Shown piece by piece: positions 20,483-32,328 of a stretch of DNA of 64,000 bases. A program made the translations under genes and the position numbers. This DNA is from Triticum aestivum. Taxonomy: Eukaryota > Streptophyta > Magnoliopsida > Poales > Poaceae. How positions within the stretch are numbered: the stretch's first letter is position 1; each line of letters opens with the position of its first letter. The notes under the pieces were generated by a model. The model was given only the letters and a program-made list of their open reading frames with translations. It did no database searches and was not told the origin of the DNA. Where the stretch lies: assembly GCF_018294505.1 (NCBI RefSeq), contig NC_057804.1, positions 253,526,989 through 253,590,988 of the forward strand, read 5' to 3'.

Positions 20483-23400
20483 ATGGTTCTGAAAGCTGAC
20501 AAGGGGAAGGTCGTGAAGTCGGCCGAGGCGCAGCGGCTCGCGGCCCTGCGAAAGGAGCGGGCAATCTCCCCCCCCCCAGCTCGACGTGAAGGAGCTGAGG
20601 GAGTACTACTACCTCTTCTGGTTGACGGAGACGCGTGCGCATCCGCGCACGAAGGTACTCCCAGATGCCGCTTCGGAACTGGCTCCGAATGGATACCCTT
20701 TCTTCACACTGTTCTTCTACTGCGGGCTCTGCCCGCCTTTCTCTGAATTTTTCTGCGATATCATGAACACCTACGGGTTCCGCCTCCTTGACTTCACCCC
20801 CAATGCCGTTCTGACCATGGCAGTTTTCGCACATCTCTGCGAAAACTTTGTCGGAGTCCATCCAAATGTCGCTCTTTTTCGCCACTTCTTTATGCCCCGA
20901 GTCGAGAGAGGAGAACCTTTATCTGGCGGAATCCCTGGATCTTAAGAGCTGGCAAGAAGGAAGCTTATCTGGAGGGAGAGCTCCGCAGCAAGTGGGAGGA
21001 ATGGAGAGCAGAATGGTGCTGGATTGTCGAGGAGAACCCGCAGCCATTCACCGCCCAGCGCCAAGTCCCAATAGCGCGCGACAACGATTGGAGCAACATG
21101 GCCCCGGAAGACGATAGGCTGAAGATTGCCGTCATCCGGATCTTATGCCTCAGGCTTGCCCGGCTCACCGTAGGCGCCGTTGGCGCAGATTTCCTTCGCC
21201 GCCGCATCGCCCCCCTGCAGGAGAGGAGGAGACCCGCCTGGGAGTTCCAAAACTCGGCGGATATCATGAGGCTGCGCCCGGGCCTCAACTTCAACTTCAC
21301 CGTCCTGGAGCTGGATCGATGATCCTGGAGCTGTTCAAGCGCGATCCTCAGCATCCCGAAGCGTTCATGTTGCCGAGGGGTGTCGTTCCGTTGTGCAACA
21401 ACTCCTTGCTCGACCGCATCCGTGCAATGATGCCGCTGTGCGATTCACATGGAATCGTCCCAACCTGGCAAGAGCCTGTGGATGACGTCGTGCGGGATTT
21501 CTTTGACGGCTTGGTAGAAGTGCCGGTCCGCTCCGACGAACAGAAGAGCCTCACCCGCGACACCACCGATGCGGAGATGCAGCGCATCGCCGCTAGGCTG
21601 GAAGAGGCGGCAGAAGCCGCTGCCGCGGGTGAGTTTGGATTCACCGTGGAGGAGGCAGAGGCAGCAGAGGCGGCAAGCCTTGCCGAGCGAGAGGAGTTTG
21701 CCAGCGAGGAAGAGCTTGTCGGGCCTGAAGCTGAGTCGAGCGAGCCCGCCGAGGGCGCGAGCGACTCGTTGAAGATCGGCTCCTCCTTCTCCCCACCTTC
21801 AGCCAGCTCGCCGCATGCGGAGCCCCCAGATCCACCAAGAAGGCGTCTCCGCAAGGCCGGGGACGTAGCGGGGAGGCAGGCGAATCAACAGCCGCCGTGC
21901 CGCGCGACACGCTCTACCGCAGCAAGCACTGTTGCTGCGGGAGCGCCTCACGCCGCTGCGGCAACTAGAGCGGGGTCTTCCCGGTCCACCGCTATTGCTC
22001 CTGCCAAGCGGACAAGGGAGCCTACTCCACCGCCTCGTCGCACCGGAGGCGAGCCGGACTTCAATCTCTCCGCGCTCAGCTCGGACGAGGAAGAAGAAGA
22101 GTAAGATTCTTTGCTGTACTTGTAGTTCTTCAATTCTTGCTATTTTGCCTTGTATCTGATTTGCTTTACTCCGAACCCATCCCTTTTCAGGACTCTGGCC
22201 CAGAGAGCGGCAAAGAGAGCCAAGGTCCCAGTGATTGTCATCGAGGAAGAACCCACCGCGACAGCAGGGGGCGTGCCCGAGACCACCTTGCCGGACCCGA
22301 CAACTTTTCCCCAAAGCAGCCCCCATCGCAGCCCCCAGCGTAAGTATATAGTTTACTTCCTGCTGTCAGGCACGCATGGGTGATCTTTCTTTGCTGATAT
22401 CCGACTGTTGGTTTGTGCAGGAGCAGAGCAGCCTTACCAGGAGAGCCCGGAAGCCGTTCCCGAAGTGCCATCTGCTTCGACTACACCGCCAAGGGAGAAT
22501 TCCCCGGCAAGGGAGCATTCTCCGGCAAGGGACAGCACCAGTGATCCTCCGGTGGTTGAGACCATGAATGCAGATCCTTGTACAGGTAATCCTCTTGCTT
22601 GAAAACTTCCCTTGGGTTCTTCTTCTTCTGATTTTCTTTTTGGATATTTGCTTGACTTTTCTCTATTTTCCGTTCGTCAGATCCATCTGCCATGGAGCTG
22701 ATGGAAACCGAGGTCGCCGGCGAGGATGGCGTGCACAACAATACCGACGACGCCGTTGCCACCAAAGGAGAAGACGGCGCTGATGATCCCGCCGGCGAAG
22801 AAGCCGCCAAAGCTGCCGCCGCAGAAGCTGGCGAGGGATCCAGCGATCGCACTGACGGCCCCGAGGCCGTAGGAGCGTCAGGCGCTACGCCGACCGCCGA
22901 TCCCTCCGCCGCTGCTGCAGCGCCAGGCTCCGAAGAGCCCCAGCCCGGCGCCTATTTGAAGGCCGGCGATGGCATCTTCATCAAGCTCCCCTGGGCGTCA
23001 AGCTCTAGGGCGCCGGTCGAAGGAGGAACCTTGGATGGAGAGGTGCTCGCCTCCACTGGGCTGAGGCTGGTCGACGCGCCAAGCAGCAGCATCGACGAGC
23101 CTGAGGAGGAGCGGCTGCTGTGGAAGCTGTTGTCGCTTTACCACGCCCGACAGGCCAAGCTGGAATCCCGAGAAGCGCTTGTCACGAAGGTGGGAGTGGA
23201 CATCGAGAAGCGCGCGGAGGAGCTCCAGGGTCTCAGGCAGGAATCTCTCCGATCCCTGGCAGAGGAGCGGGAGCAAGTCACCGAGGAGCGTAAAGCCTTC
23301 CTCCTCGAAAAGGCTGAGGTTGAAGAGCAATAGCGGCTCGCTGCCGAGAAGCTATCTGCGCAGGAAGGCGAATTGGCGCAGCGCAAGGTCAACCTTGACA

Positions 23401-24197
23401 GCCACGAGGAGGAGCTTGCCGCGCGCGAGCAAGCAATTGGGGGGGCTCTCAAGGAAGCAAAGGATGCTACCGCAGCTGCCGAGGCCGCCAAGAAGGAGCT
23501 GGAGACGAAGATGGCGCAGCTTGAGGCCGATCTCAAGGCGAGCGGTGAGGAGCTTGCCGCGCTCAAGCGTGAGCGCGAGAAGGATGCCGCCGCTCATGGC
23601 GAGCTGTAGGGTCGTCTCGCTGAGAGGAGCAAAGAGCTTAGCGCCGCCAAGGACTCCAACGCAGATCTTGAGTTGAAGCTGTCCACTTTGACCAAGATGC
23701 TGGACGGCGCCAGGGAGCAGGAAGTGGCCTTGAAGGAGAAGATCAAGGCCGACGAGGCGCTGCTGGCGAGTGCTGCTGCCGCCAAGAATGCTTTTAGGGA
23801 GACTGTGGAGCACTGGACCGAGGGTCTCGTGAATGTTGCCGCCGCCATCGACGGGGAGCTGGCGCAGCTGGGGATGGAGGACCTCGGGTATTCTTCCGAC
23901 GAGCACCTCCAACCCAGCGCCAAGCTCAACTTGTTCTTCAAAGGCGTGGCGACGGCCCTCCAGCGACTCCGGGAGAAGATCCCAAAGCAGCTGGCCGACG
24001 AGTCGCGCAAGATCTGCGCGGGAGTTCTTCAAAAGGTGCTGGTGAAGGTGGCCTTCCGCAACCCAGGCCTCAACCTCACCAACGTCCTCAGGTCCTTGCC
24101 GCCGGATGCTGATCTGGAAGCGCTCAAGGCCCTTGTCGCACCCATTGTGGACAAGGTGAGCGAGATCAAGAGGGTTGAGGGCGATCGCGTAGATTAG
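20483..24197 (+). pseudogene. Antisense ORF of TAT1 with three introns (Transposase_28-like plus coiled coil)
   Basis: The ORF begins MVLKADKGKVV at 20483. A C10 run at 20568-20577 coincides with a frame change; the next frame holds a domain resembling the Pfam 'putative gypsy type transposon' family (PF04195, Transposase_28), with FFYCGLCPPFSEFF and LDFTPNAVLTMAVF. Further frame changes lie near 20940 and 21310. Three short GT-AG introns join open frames in correct phase: 22101-22190, 22340-22420 and 22586-22680. The last exon encodes an Ala/Glu-rich segment and a long coiled coil, interrupted by TAG at 23331-23333 and 23607-23609, and ends at 24197. Maize Grande and related Tat elements are known to carry such antisense genes; the function is unknown. 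This copy is inactive. Confidence 0.75.
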
Positions 24198-25098
24198 GCC
24201 GCCCGTTTTCTCTTTTTCTTTGTCGTTGTCGGTCATGTCATGAGAACAGTCTGTTAGAGTTGCGACAAGCTATCTTGTAATATAACTCTATTTTGGGTAG
24301 AGACTGTTGTGTTATTTCCTTTACTTGATCCCTTCCTTTGTATGTTTTTGCCCTACGCTTTTAGGGAACTTGTCGGCGCAGGCACCTTAGCCGCGAGCGC
24401 TGAGTGCGGGACATCAGCAGCCTGCTGGCGGTGCCGCTACCGACAAGAAACCTTGTCGCAACTAGTCGCAGCTCACTTAAGTTGTTGAGCAGACTCGAAA
24501 CAAAGTAAGGGCGCAACTAGCTACGAGTTGGTTCCTCCGCGCATAGGTTTTCCATACAAAGTACGGTCGTTCGAGGAAGATAACTTAAAAATTTAAAACT
24601 GATTGCTCAAACTTTGGCAACTTAGCTTTTTTGTCGTTTGCTTTCCGGTAAGGCGAAACTTCCTTGAACGATGCCTAGTCCACACCATTATCTTCTCCTT
24701 TCCCCCCGACAAACTTGTGTGCGAGGGAACCTTCCTTTCCTTTTTGAGAAAAAGAAAGAAGAGAAAATAAAGATATGGAGCCTTACGGCTCGTTATTGCT
24801 TACCGAGGGTAGGCGCTGCACAAAGTGTCAGATAACGCATGCAAAAAATAAAGTAGACAACATGATATTGACAAGATGTGCGGAGCACATGAGCTTTACT
24901 TATGCACGGGGTCTGCGCCCGGCTTTGTACAAAGGATTACATGCAACATCGGCAAGACTTGTACAAAAGGTGGTTGCCGGAAAAGATTCCGGCAACCGCG
25001 CCCTACGGGTAAAACTTACGAAGATGCTCAATGTTCCAGGAGTTGCTCACCGGAATGCTATCTTCGGTCTCAAGGCGGACAGCGCCAGGCCTAGTGAC
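24198..25098. other. Spacer between TAT1 pol and its antisense ORF
   Basis: About 900 bp where the 3' ends of the sense (minus) and antisense (+) units converge. The frame at 24775-25353 on the + strand is mostly the shadow of integrase. I see no gene. Confidence 0.6.
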
Positions 25099-26226
25099 TC
25101 ATTTCACCCGGTAAGGGCCTTCCCACTTCGGCGTCAACTTGTTGGAATTCTTGGCGGACTGAACGCGCCGAAGAACAAGGTCGCCTTCCTCGAAACTTCT
25201 GGCATTAACTTTGCGGCTATGGTAGCGGCGCAAAGCTTGCTGGTATCGAGCAGCTCGTACAGCAGCCTGAAGACGGTCCTCCTCAAGGAGCAGTGCGTCA
25301 TCTTGTCGCAGCTGCTCTTGCTCAAGCTCATCATAAGCGAGCACTCGAGGTGATCCGTATACAAGTTCCGTGGGGAGAACTGCCTCTGCTCCATAGACTA
25401 GAGCGAAAGGTGTTTGGCCAGTGGCTCGATTTGGCGTCGTCCTGATCGACCAAAGAACCACCGGCAGCTCCTCAATCCAGTTTCTTCCGCACTTTGCGTA
25501 GCCTGTTGAAAGTCCTGGTCTTGAGCCCGTGCAGCACTTCAGCATTTGCCCTCTCTGCTTGACCGTTGCTTCTCGGATGAGCAACAGAAGCGAAGCAGAC
25601 CTTGGCGCCAAGATCTTGGACATACTGCATGAAGGTGCGGCTCGTGAATTGTGTGACGTTGTCGGTGATGATCCTGTTAGGGATCCCGAAACGGCAAATA
25701 GTCGACCTGAAGAACTTGACTACTGACTGTGCTGTCACGTTCCTCACTGGTTCCACTTCCGGCCACTTTGTGAACTTGTCGATTGCAACGTACAAGTACT
25801 CAAAGCCCCCGATAGCTCGGGGAAAAGGGCCGAGGATATCGAGCCCCCAGACCGAAAATGGCCAAGATAAAGGGATCGTCTGGAGATCTTGAGCTGGCTG
25901 GTGTATCTGCTTGGAATGGAACTGGCACGCTTCACACTTGGTTACTTGTGCAGTTGCATCCTGGAGGGCTGTCGGCCAAAAGAAACCTTTCTGGAACGCT
26001 TGTCCGGCAAGTGCTCTCGCGCCAATGTGGTGACCACATATGCCTCCATGTATCTCTGCCAACAGCTTTTGTCCGTCCTCCCGGTGAATACACTTCAATT
26101 TCACGCCTTGAGTCTTCTTCTGTACAGTGTGTCGTCGACAAACTGGTACATACTTGACTGCCGGGCTACTCTTTCCGCCTCTTCTTGCTCTTCGGGAAGT
26201 TCTCCTGTCTGAAGGAAACGGACAAT
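25099..26226 (-). pseudogene. Integrase of TAT1 (frameshifted)
   Basis: From the high end: after a TAG at 26227 the frame shifts into a segment with a zinc finger (HIGARALAGQAF, CEACQFHSKQ), first Asp in GLDILGPFP, second Asp in ITDNVTQF (the usual Gly after Asn is Val), and Glu in PRSNGQAERAN. Near 25480-25520 the frame changes again into a C-terminal piece (NWIEELPVVLWSIRTTPN, AVRAARYQQALRRYH, LTPKWEGPYRVK) that closes at 25099. The triad residues survive, but three frames and the Val substitution make activity very unlikely. Confidence 0.87.
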
Positions 26227-28536
26227 CTATTGTGCCCATGCTGGAGCTTGCGGCTCGACAACAAAGTCTAAAGGCACATCTTCTGCTGCGGGGACATCCG
26301 CTTCTACGGCGAGAACCTGCGGCTCAGCCGGAGCTTGGCGTTCCCCGGCAAGCTTGCCGGAGCAAAACTTGTCGGGAGCGTCTGCTTCAACGGAACAAAC
26401 CCTAAGGCTTGCCGGAGCAGACTGCTCCTCAGCACCTTTGGTGTTGATCTTGAGGACCTTCTTGGCGGCGGCTTCGGGGAGCTCCGCTGGAAAATAGTCA
26501 CCAAAAATCAACTTCCTCTTCTTGCTCTGTCCAGTTGATGGCGTTACAGACGGTTGAGTCAGCTTGAGCACAAAGATCCCTGGTTCCACAGGTAACTTAA
26601 GTGCGGCGCACTTTGACAGGCCATCGGCAATGTCGTTCTGAGCTCTTGGAACATGTTCCATCTGTAGGCCGTCAAAGTGCTCTTCTAGCTTTCTCACTTC
26701 ATCAACGTAGGCTTCCATCAACGGACTCTGATAATTCTTGTTCACTTGGCGGACGACAAGCTGTGAGTCACCCCTGACAATGAGCTTCTTGATTCCAAGG
26801 TCTGCTGCGATCCTGAGACCGGCAAGCAAACCTTCATACTCTGCAGTATTGTTCGTTGCTTGCTCCTTGGGAAAGTGCATCTGGACTACGTACTTGAGGT
26901 GCTCTCCGGTCGGTGCAACAAGTAGCACGCCCGCACCGGCGCCTTGCAGCGAGAAAGCACCATCAAAGTACATCAGCCACTCTTTGCTTGCTTCCTTGAC
27001 GGGGATGCTCGTTTCTGGAACTTCTTCATCTTGTGTTGGCGTCCACTCTGCTATGAACTCTGCCAATGCTCTACTTTGGATAGTTGAAGTGCTCTCAAAC
27101 TTGAGGCCAAAGCTTGACAGTTCCAGTGCCCACTCGACAATCCTGCATGTTGCTTTTGGATTTTGTAGTATCCTCTTCAGCGGAAAACGAGTTACGACTG
27201 TGATCTCATGTGCTTGGAAGTAATGGCGCAGCTTTCTCGAGGCCATGAGAAGGCCGAAAAGCAATTTCTGCACACCAGAATACCTTGACCTAGCCCCCTG
27301 CAGAAGGGAACTGACAAAGTAAACTGGGCGCTGCACCATTCTTTTCTGCATCTTCTCATGCGCCCGCGCAGATCCATCTTTGTCGGGATCAGAGCTTGCC
27401 GGTGAAGTCTCCTGCTTGACGCTGGATGCATCTGCCGTGGTTGCTGGCTCATCATCCGCCTCCCTCTCTGCTACTAACGCAACACTAACCACTTGATTGG
27501 TTGCCGCTATATATAGAAGCAACTTCTCTTGTGGCTTAGGTGCGACAAGTGTTGGAGTGGAGGACAGGTATCTCTTTAAGTCCTGCAGTGCAGCCTCCGC
27601 TTCCGGAGTCCATTTCATTGGACCTGCCTTTTTCAATATTTTGAAAAATGGTAGGGCGCGCTCAGCAGACCTAGAGATAAACCTGCTAAGAGCAGCTATG
27701 CAACCGGCAAGTCTTCGTACATCCTTGACGCGCTTTGGAGCTTCAATCTGCTCAATGGCCTTAATCTTGTCGGGATTGGCTTCAATTCCCCGCTGAGACA
27801 CGAAGAACCCGAGAAGCTTGCCGGAGGGGACTCCAAACACGCACTTCTCGGGGTTAAGCTTGAGGTTGATCTTGCGCAGATTTGCAAAGGTTTCGTCTAA
27901 ATCTTGGATCAGAGTCGCCTTGTCCTTGCTCTTGACCACTATGTCATCCATGTAGGCTTCCACATTTCTATGTATTTGCGGCTCAAAAGCGTCATGGACT
28001 ACCCTTGCCAATGTTGAACCACCATTCTTTAAACCGAAAGGCATCCGTACGAAACAGTAAGTGCCACATGGGGTGATGAATGCGGTCTTCTCCTCATCCT
28101 CTTCTGCCATGAAGATCTGATGGTATCCTGAGTATGCATCAAGAAATGAAAGCAAGTCACATCCGGCCATGGAGTCAACAATCTGGTCGATGCGCGGCAA
28201 GGGAAATGGGTCTTTGGGACAAGCTTTATTGACATCGGTAAAGTCGATACAAAGCCTCCATTTCCCGTTTGCCTTGCGCACGACTACAGGGTTGGCCAAC
28301 CACGTAGGATGGAGCACTCCTCTGACGAGGCCTGCTGCTTCCAATTTCTTGATTTCTTCTGCGATGAATTCTTGGTGCTCCACTGCCTGTTTCCTGACTT
28401 TCTGCTTGACGGGCCGCGCATGAGGACAGACGACAAGATGGTGCTCGATTACTTTCCTGGGAACACCGGGGACGTCAGACGGTTGCCACGCAAATAAGTT
28501 GACGTTCGCCTGCAGGAAAGCAACGAGCGCGCTTTC
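26227..28536 (-). pseudogene. RT, RNase H and second RNase H of TAT1
   Basis: A long open frame (ATG at 28383, open to 28536) ending in TAG at 26227. Domains in order: RT with FLDAYSGYHQ (catalytic Asp) and YMDDIVVKSK; connection and RNase H (LLYIAATNQVVSVALVAER, HYFQAHEITVV); a linker enriched in Asp, Ser and Lys; then a second, archaeal-type RNase H (MYFDGAFSLQGAGAGVLL, NTAEYEGLLAGL, RGDSQLVVRQV), which marks the Tat clade. A variable tail follows. The same frame continues upstream into protease through a TAG at 28537-28539. It is the best kept reading frame of TAT1, but it is cut off from integrase. Confidence 0.88.
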
Positions 28537-29454
28537 CTATTTAGGGTCGAGAGTGGCACTGATGGTGAAGGTACCACCAGTGCCATCCTCCTTGGCGGAC
28601 ACCTTCTTGGTCATAGGTGGAGCTACCATTGTTTTCTTACACTTGCCGGTGGAGCTCGATGGTGCGTCCTCGACGGTAGCGCAGCACTCCGAAGAGGTGC
28701 GCTTGCCGGAGTGGGCATCAGAACTCTTGCCGGACTTGGTTTTCTTCTTCGCCCTGGGAGCTTCAACGGTAAGTGAATCGCGATCTGTTGCGGCTGCTGC
28801 TTCCCGGTAGATCTTGTCGGCGCAGATAAGAGCATCCTTCTTGTCGCCAGGGACAGAGATGACACTTATCGGGCCTGGCATCTTCAGTATGTTATATGCA
28901 TAGTGAGAGGCTGCCATGAATTTGGCGAGTGCTGGACGACCGAGTATCCCATTGTAAGGCAATGGAAAGTCAGCAACGTCAAAAGTGACCCTCTCAGTCC
29001 TGAAGTTCAACTCGCTGCCAAATGTTACCGGCAACGTGATCTTTCCCTTCGTCTTGCTCCTTCCCGGATTGATTCCTTGGAACGTGCCAGTCTCTTCGAG
29101 CTCGCCATCAGGGATCTGGAGTTTTTGGAGTACCGCGGAGGAGATCAGGTTCAAGCCGGCCCCGCCGTCAACTAGCATCTTAGTGACCTTGAGGTTGCGG
29201 ATAGTTGGTGAAACCAACATCGGCAAGCACCCGAGCGCAGTTATGCGATCAGGGTGGTCCTCAATATCAAAGATGATAGGCGTGCTGGACCATTTCAGAG
29301 GCCTGCGTGACTCGACGGGTGGTTCTGCCGCATTAACTTCCCGCACCCACTGCTTGAGCTGGCGGTGTGAAGTATGCAGAGAAGCACCTCCGTCAACGCA
29401 TAGGACCTCTGTGGCTTTCTGGAAATCCTGCTCATCGGTCTCGTCATCATCCAT
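28537..29454 (-). pseudogene. Aspartic protease region of TAT1
   Basis: Retroviral-type aspartic protease that would process the Gag-Pol polyprotein. The active-site box reads LVDGGAGLNLIS, and the flap/ILGRPALAKF region follows. Residues after the protease (about 215-305) are Lys/Ser-rich and lead into RT. It ends at TAG 28537-28539 in frame with RT. The upstream join to gag is broken by frameshift near 29670 and a TAG in the gag/protease linker. Confidence 0.85.
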
Positions 29455-29665
29455 ATCTTCATCGTCGTCGTCATCTTCATCCTTGTCGCGGCCGCGGGGA
29501 GGTCTGTCTCCTTGCCGCTGCTTGGCCTTGCCGTGGCGCCCTCATCGGCCGAGGCGTTTCTTGCCGGCTCCTCCAGCACCTTCCTGGGCCTTCTCCTTAT
29601 CACGTCGCTCGTATTCAGCCTTTTGCTGCTCGACAAGCTGCTCGACCTTCTTGCAGCTCTAGAGG

Positions 29666-31345
29666 TCATGGCCCTTGGTTCTGGTGGATCTTGCAGTACT
29701 GCTTGTTGGTGCCTTCTTGCTTGTCGGCGACCGCCATAGCCTCCGCACTGGAGCTACCAGCTTTGGCTTTCTTGGCGCCACCTCCGTTGCCGGACTTCTC
29801 AATGACTAGCACATCTTTGCCTTTCTTCTTCCTGTTGTTCCGCCGCCGGTTTTTCTTTGCCGGGGCAGTCTCCTCACTACCAGATCCTCCTGCTCCTATA
29901 TTCTCTCCAGGGAGTTTCCTCCCTTCCTCAGCACGTGCACACTTGTCGGCCAGGGCATATAGCTCACTGACGTCTCTGATCTTGCACATAGCCATCTCCT
30001 CCCGCATCCTGCGGTTTCGCATGTTCTGGTGGAACGCGCTGATTACCGCAGCAGGGTGGACATCTGGGATGTTGTGCTGTACGCGGCTGAATCTCTGAAT
30101 GTACTTGCGCAGGGGCTCTCCTTCCTTCTGGGCGAGCAGATGAAGGTCGCTCTCTTGGCCATGAGGCTTGTGGCCGCCTGTAAAGGCGCCGACAAACTAA
30201 TGGCATAGGTCTGCCCAAGAGGATATGGAGTTGTGTGGCAAGTGCATGAGCCAGGATCTGACATTGGGCTTGAGCACCAGCGGGAAGTAGTTGGCCAGGA
30301 TCTTGTCGTCCCGCCCCCCAGCAGCTTGCACCGCGATGGTGTAGATGATGAGGAACTCAGACGGACGCGACTTGCCGTCGTACTTCTCTGGTACATCTGG
30401 CTTGAAATTCTTCGTGCTGGGCCACTGGACTTGCCGCAGCTCGCGAGTGAACGCAGGGCAACCTACCGCGTACGGCAAGTCGCCTGGTTCCCCTGGTGCA
30501 TGCATGTCGACAGAGGGCCCAGCGCGCTGGTCCGATTGATGCCGCGCTTCTCTTCGGCGCTCGATGCGAGTACGAGCGTCTTCTTGCTGTCGTTCATGAA
30601 GAACTTGGCGCTGATCGCGACGAGCTCGGGGATTTGATGATGCAGTGGAGTCGCTGTCGAGGTGGATCCGGCGAGTCGGCGATCTTGGCCTTCGGGGTGG
30701 AGAGTGCATGGTGGTTGCACCCCCACCGGTTTCGTCGCCACCGGCTCGTGCCTAGCAGTCCTGCCGCGGCAGCGACGCACTCGGCTGCCGCGGAGTGTCG
30801 CCGTTGGCGAAGCCGATGAGACTCTGAATGGTGGCCCTCCATTGATCTATCTTGTCTTCCGTTGGAGGGTAATCGAGGAGCAGTTGAGCTCGCGCCAAAG
30901 CTTCTGCTGGAGTGGTGGGTGGCAGTGGCGAACGGTGCGAGGAGCGGGATATGCTCGGACTTCTAACTATGTTAGAAGGAGCAGTATCCCGTCCAGGCGA
31001 CCGTGTCTCGCTCGTGCCAGCACGTTGGCATGCATGCTGGTCTTGAGCACCGCGAGATCCACCAGCTCGATCTTGGTCCAACAAACATATGGCACTGCGA
31101 ATACCATGACGCTGTCGATCCTGCGCCTCCTGAGACGGGCGCGGTGCATGTACGGACGCCGAGGTCTGCGCAGCCTTGTCCTTGGACCTGGCAGCACCGT
31201 GAGCTCCCTCGTCGACGCCTGTTCTTCCGCCGGCGTCTACCCCACCACTCGTTTGCTCCGGTGGTGGTGGGATCGACGTGGACAGAACAGCTGCCGCCGA
31301 AGTCTTCTTCTTCGGTGGCATGTCGATGAAGAAGATGAAGATCAA
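29666..31345 (-). pseudogene. Gag of TAT1 (broken)
   Basis: Structural protein of the virus-like particle. The probable start is the MPPKKK methionine just inside 31345 (MIFIFFID precedes it in the open frame). The N-terminal part is Pro/Ser-rich; a frame change near 30720 leads to the gag core (QWPSTKNFKPDVPEKYDG, the usual start of the Retrotrans_gag domain), a TAG at 30197-30199, and on in the same frame to 29666 (MRNRRMREEMAMCKIRD, then a Lys/Arg-rich NRRRNNRKKKGK tract and CKIHQNQ, a short zinc-knuckle-like end). Three lesions or more. Confidence 0.82.
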
Positions 31346-31383
31346 GCTCGTGTGAACACCGGATCAGGTTTACACAACCTTGA

Positions 31384-31404
31384 CGCTCCCTACCTGGCGC
31401 GCCA
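31384..31404 (-). other. Primer-binding site of TAT1
   Basis: Minus strand TGGCGCGCCAGGTAGGGAG, four bases inside the 5' LTR end at 31409. This primer-site word is usual for Tat-type elements in grasses; I do not assign the tRNA with certainty. Confidence 0.75.
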
Positions 31405-31408
31405 AAGA

Positions 31409-32328
31409 TGTCGGGGAAGCTGATCCACGAACATCTATGGGACCGGCGGACCGAGCCCCTTTCGGTTCGGCGGGGGGCGGAGGTCGCACGAAGAGCGGAT
31501 CGAGGCGAAGCACACGAGCAGTTTTACCCAGCTTCGAAGCTCTCCGGAGAGATAATACTCCTACTGTTGCTTGTCTGATTGTATTGAGTTCTTGCTCAGG
31601 AGCGCTGAGTGCTACAGTACGCACCAGCTGCTAACGAGACCGAGCATGAGTGTTTTTCTGGCTTCGAAACCCCCCGCCCTACGTTGCACATGGGCCTCCT
31701 TTTATACGCTCAAGGGGTCTCCGACAGGTGGCAACGTAGACAAGGGCAATAATGGAAAAAGGAATTGCGGTTGGTACAACTACTTGTACAGTGTATCCTA
31801 CCTAACCCTGACGGCAAAGGACAAAGGCATTAAATGCCCGTCTGCATCGCCCAAATAGTGCAAAAAGGACCGTCAGGGACGCCACCGTTCGCCATGATGG
31901 CAGTCTTGTCAGCGTCGCTTGCCACCGCGCACCGCTGGCTGCACAGCCTCTTGCCACGCGCGTCTAGAAAGGCCTCAGGGCGACACGTTGGTGGATGTGC
32001 TGGAGCACGGGTACTGAGTGGTAGCTTGTTGCGGCAAGCGCCTTGCCGCGGATATTGTCTTGTCGCGCCCGGAAGCTTGTCGCTCACCGGGCCTTGCCGG
32101 GACGCGTGGCGCGTCGCGGCAAGTTCCTTGCGATGCCTTGGTTGGACTTCCCGGCAAGCTCCTCTTGCCGGGGCCTTGTCTCCTTGGATTGAATACTTTG
32201 TTCTTGAATGGTTCCAAAGGAACCACGGAGGACCTTGGCGGTCACCCGGCAAGCCTTGCCGCGGGGTGCTGCAACTGCCCGTGCACAAGTTCGGGATACT
32301 AGGGTACCCCTACTCTAGTACACCGACA
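31409..32328 (-). mobile_element. TAT1 5' LTR (920 bp)
   Basis: It starts TGTCGGTGTACTAG at 32328 and ends CTTCCCCGACA at 31409 (minus strand), with inverted TGTCGG/CCGACA ends. A TATA box (TATAAAAGG, minus strand) lies at 31698-31706. About 700 bp are nearly identical to the truncated 3' LTR, so the insertion is fairly recent relative to its damaged genes. The right flank (actgg) is TAT2 sequence. Confidence 0.88.
31698..31706 (-). promoter_or_regulatory. TATA box of TAT1 LTR
   Basis: TATAAAAGG on the minus strand, within the LTR at a usual place for the U3/R border. Confidence 0.6.

Larger units (their letters stand above)
19405..32328 (-). mobile_element. TAT1: near full-length Tat-clade Ty3/Gypsy element
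   Basis: Minus-strand order: 5' LTR (31409-32328), primer site (31384-31404), gag (about 29666-31345), protease (28537-29454), RT plus RNase H plus a second archaeal-type RNase H (26227-28536), integrase (25099-26226), a spacer, an ORF running antisense to the element (20483-24197) and a 3' LTR truncated at 19405. The second RNase H domain and the antisense ORF with short introns are features known from plant Tat elements such as maize Grande. The right edge cuts into TAT2, so TAT1 inserted later. Confidence 0.88.

Noticed and set aside
24775..25353. 192-codon + strand frame opposite TAT1 integrase
   Set aside because: Its second half is the shadow of a recognisable integrase on the minus strand; no domain of its own.
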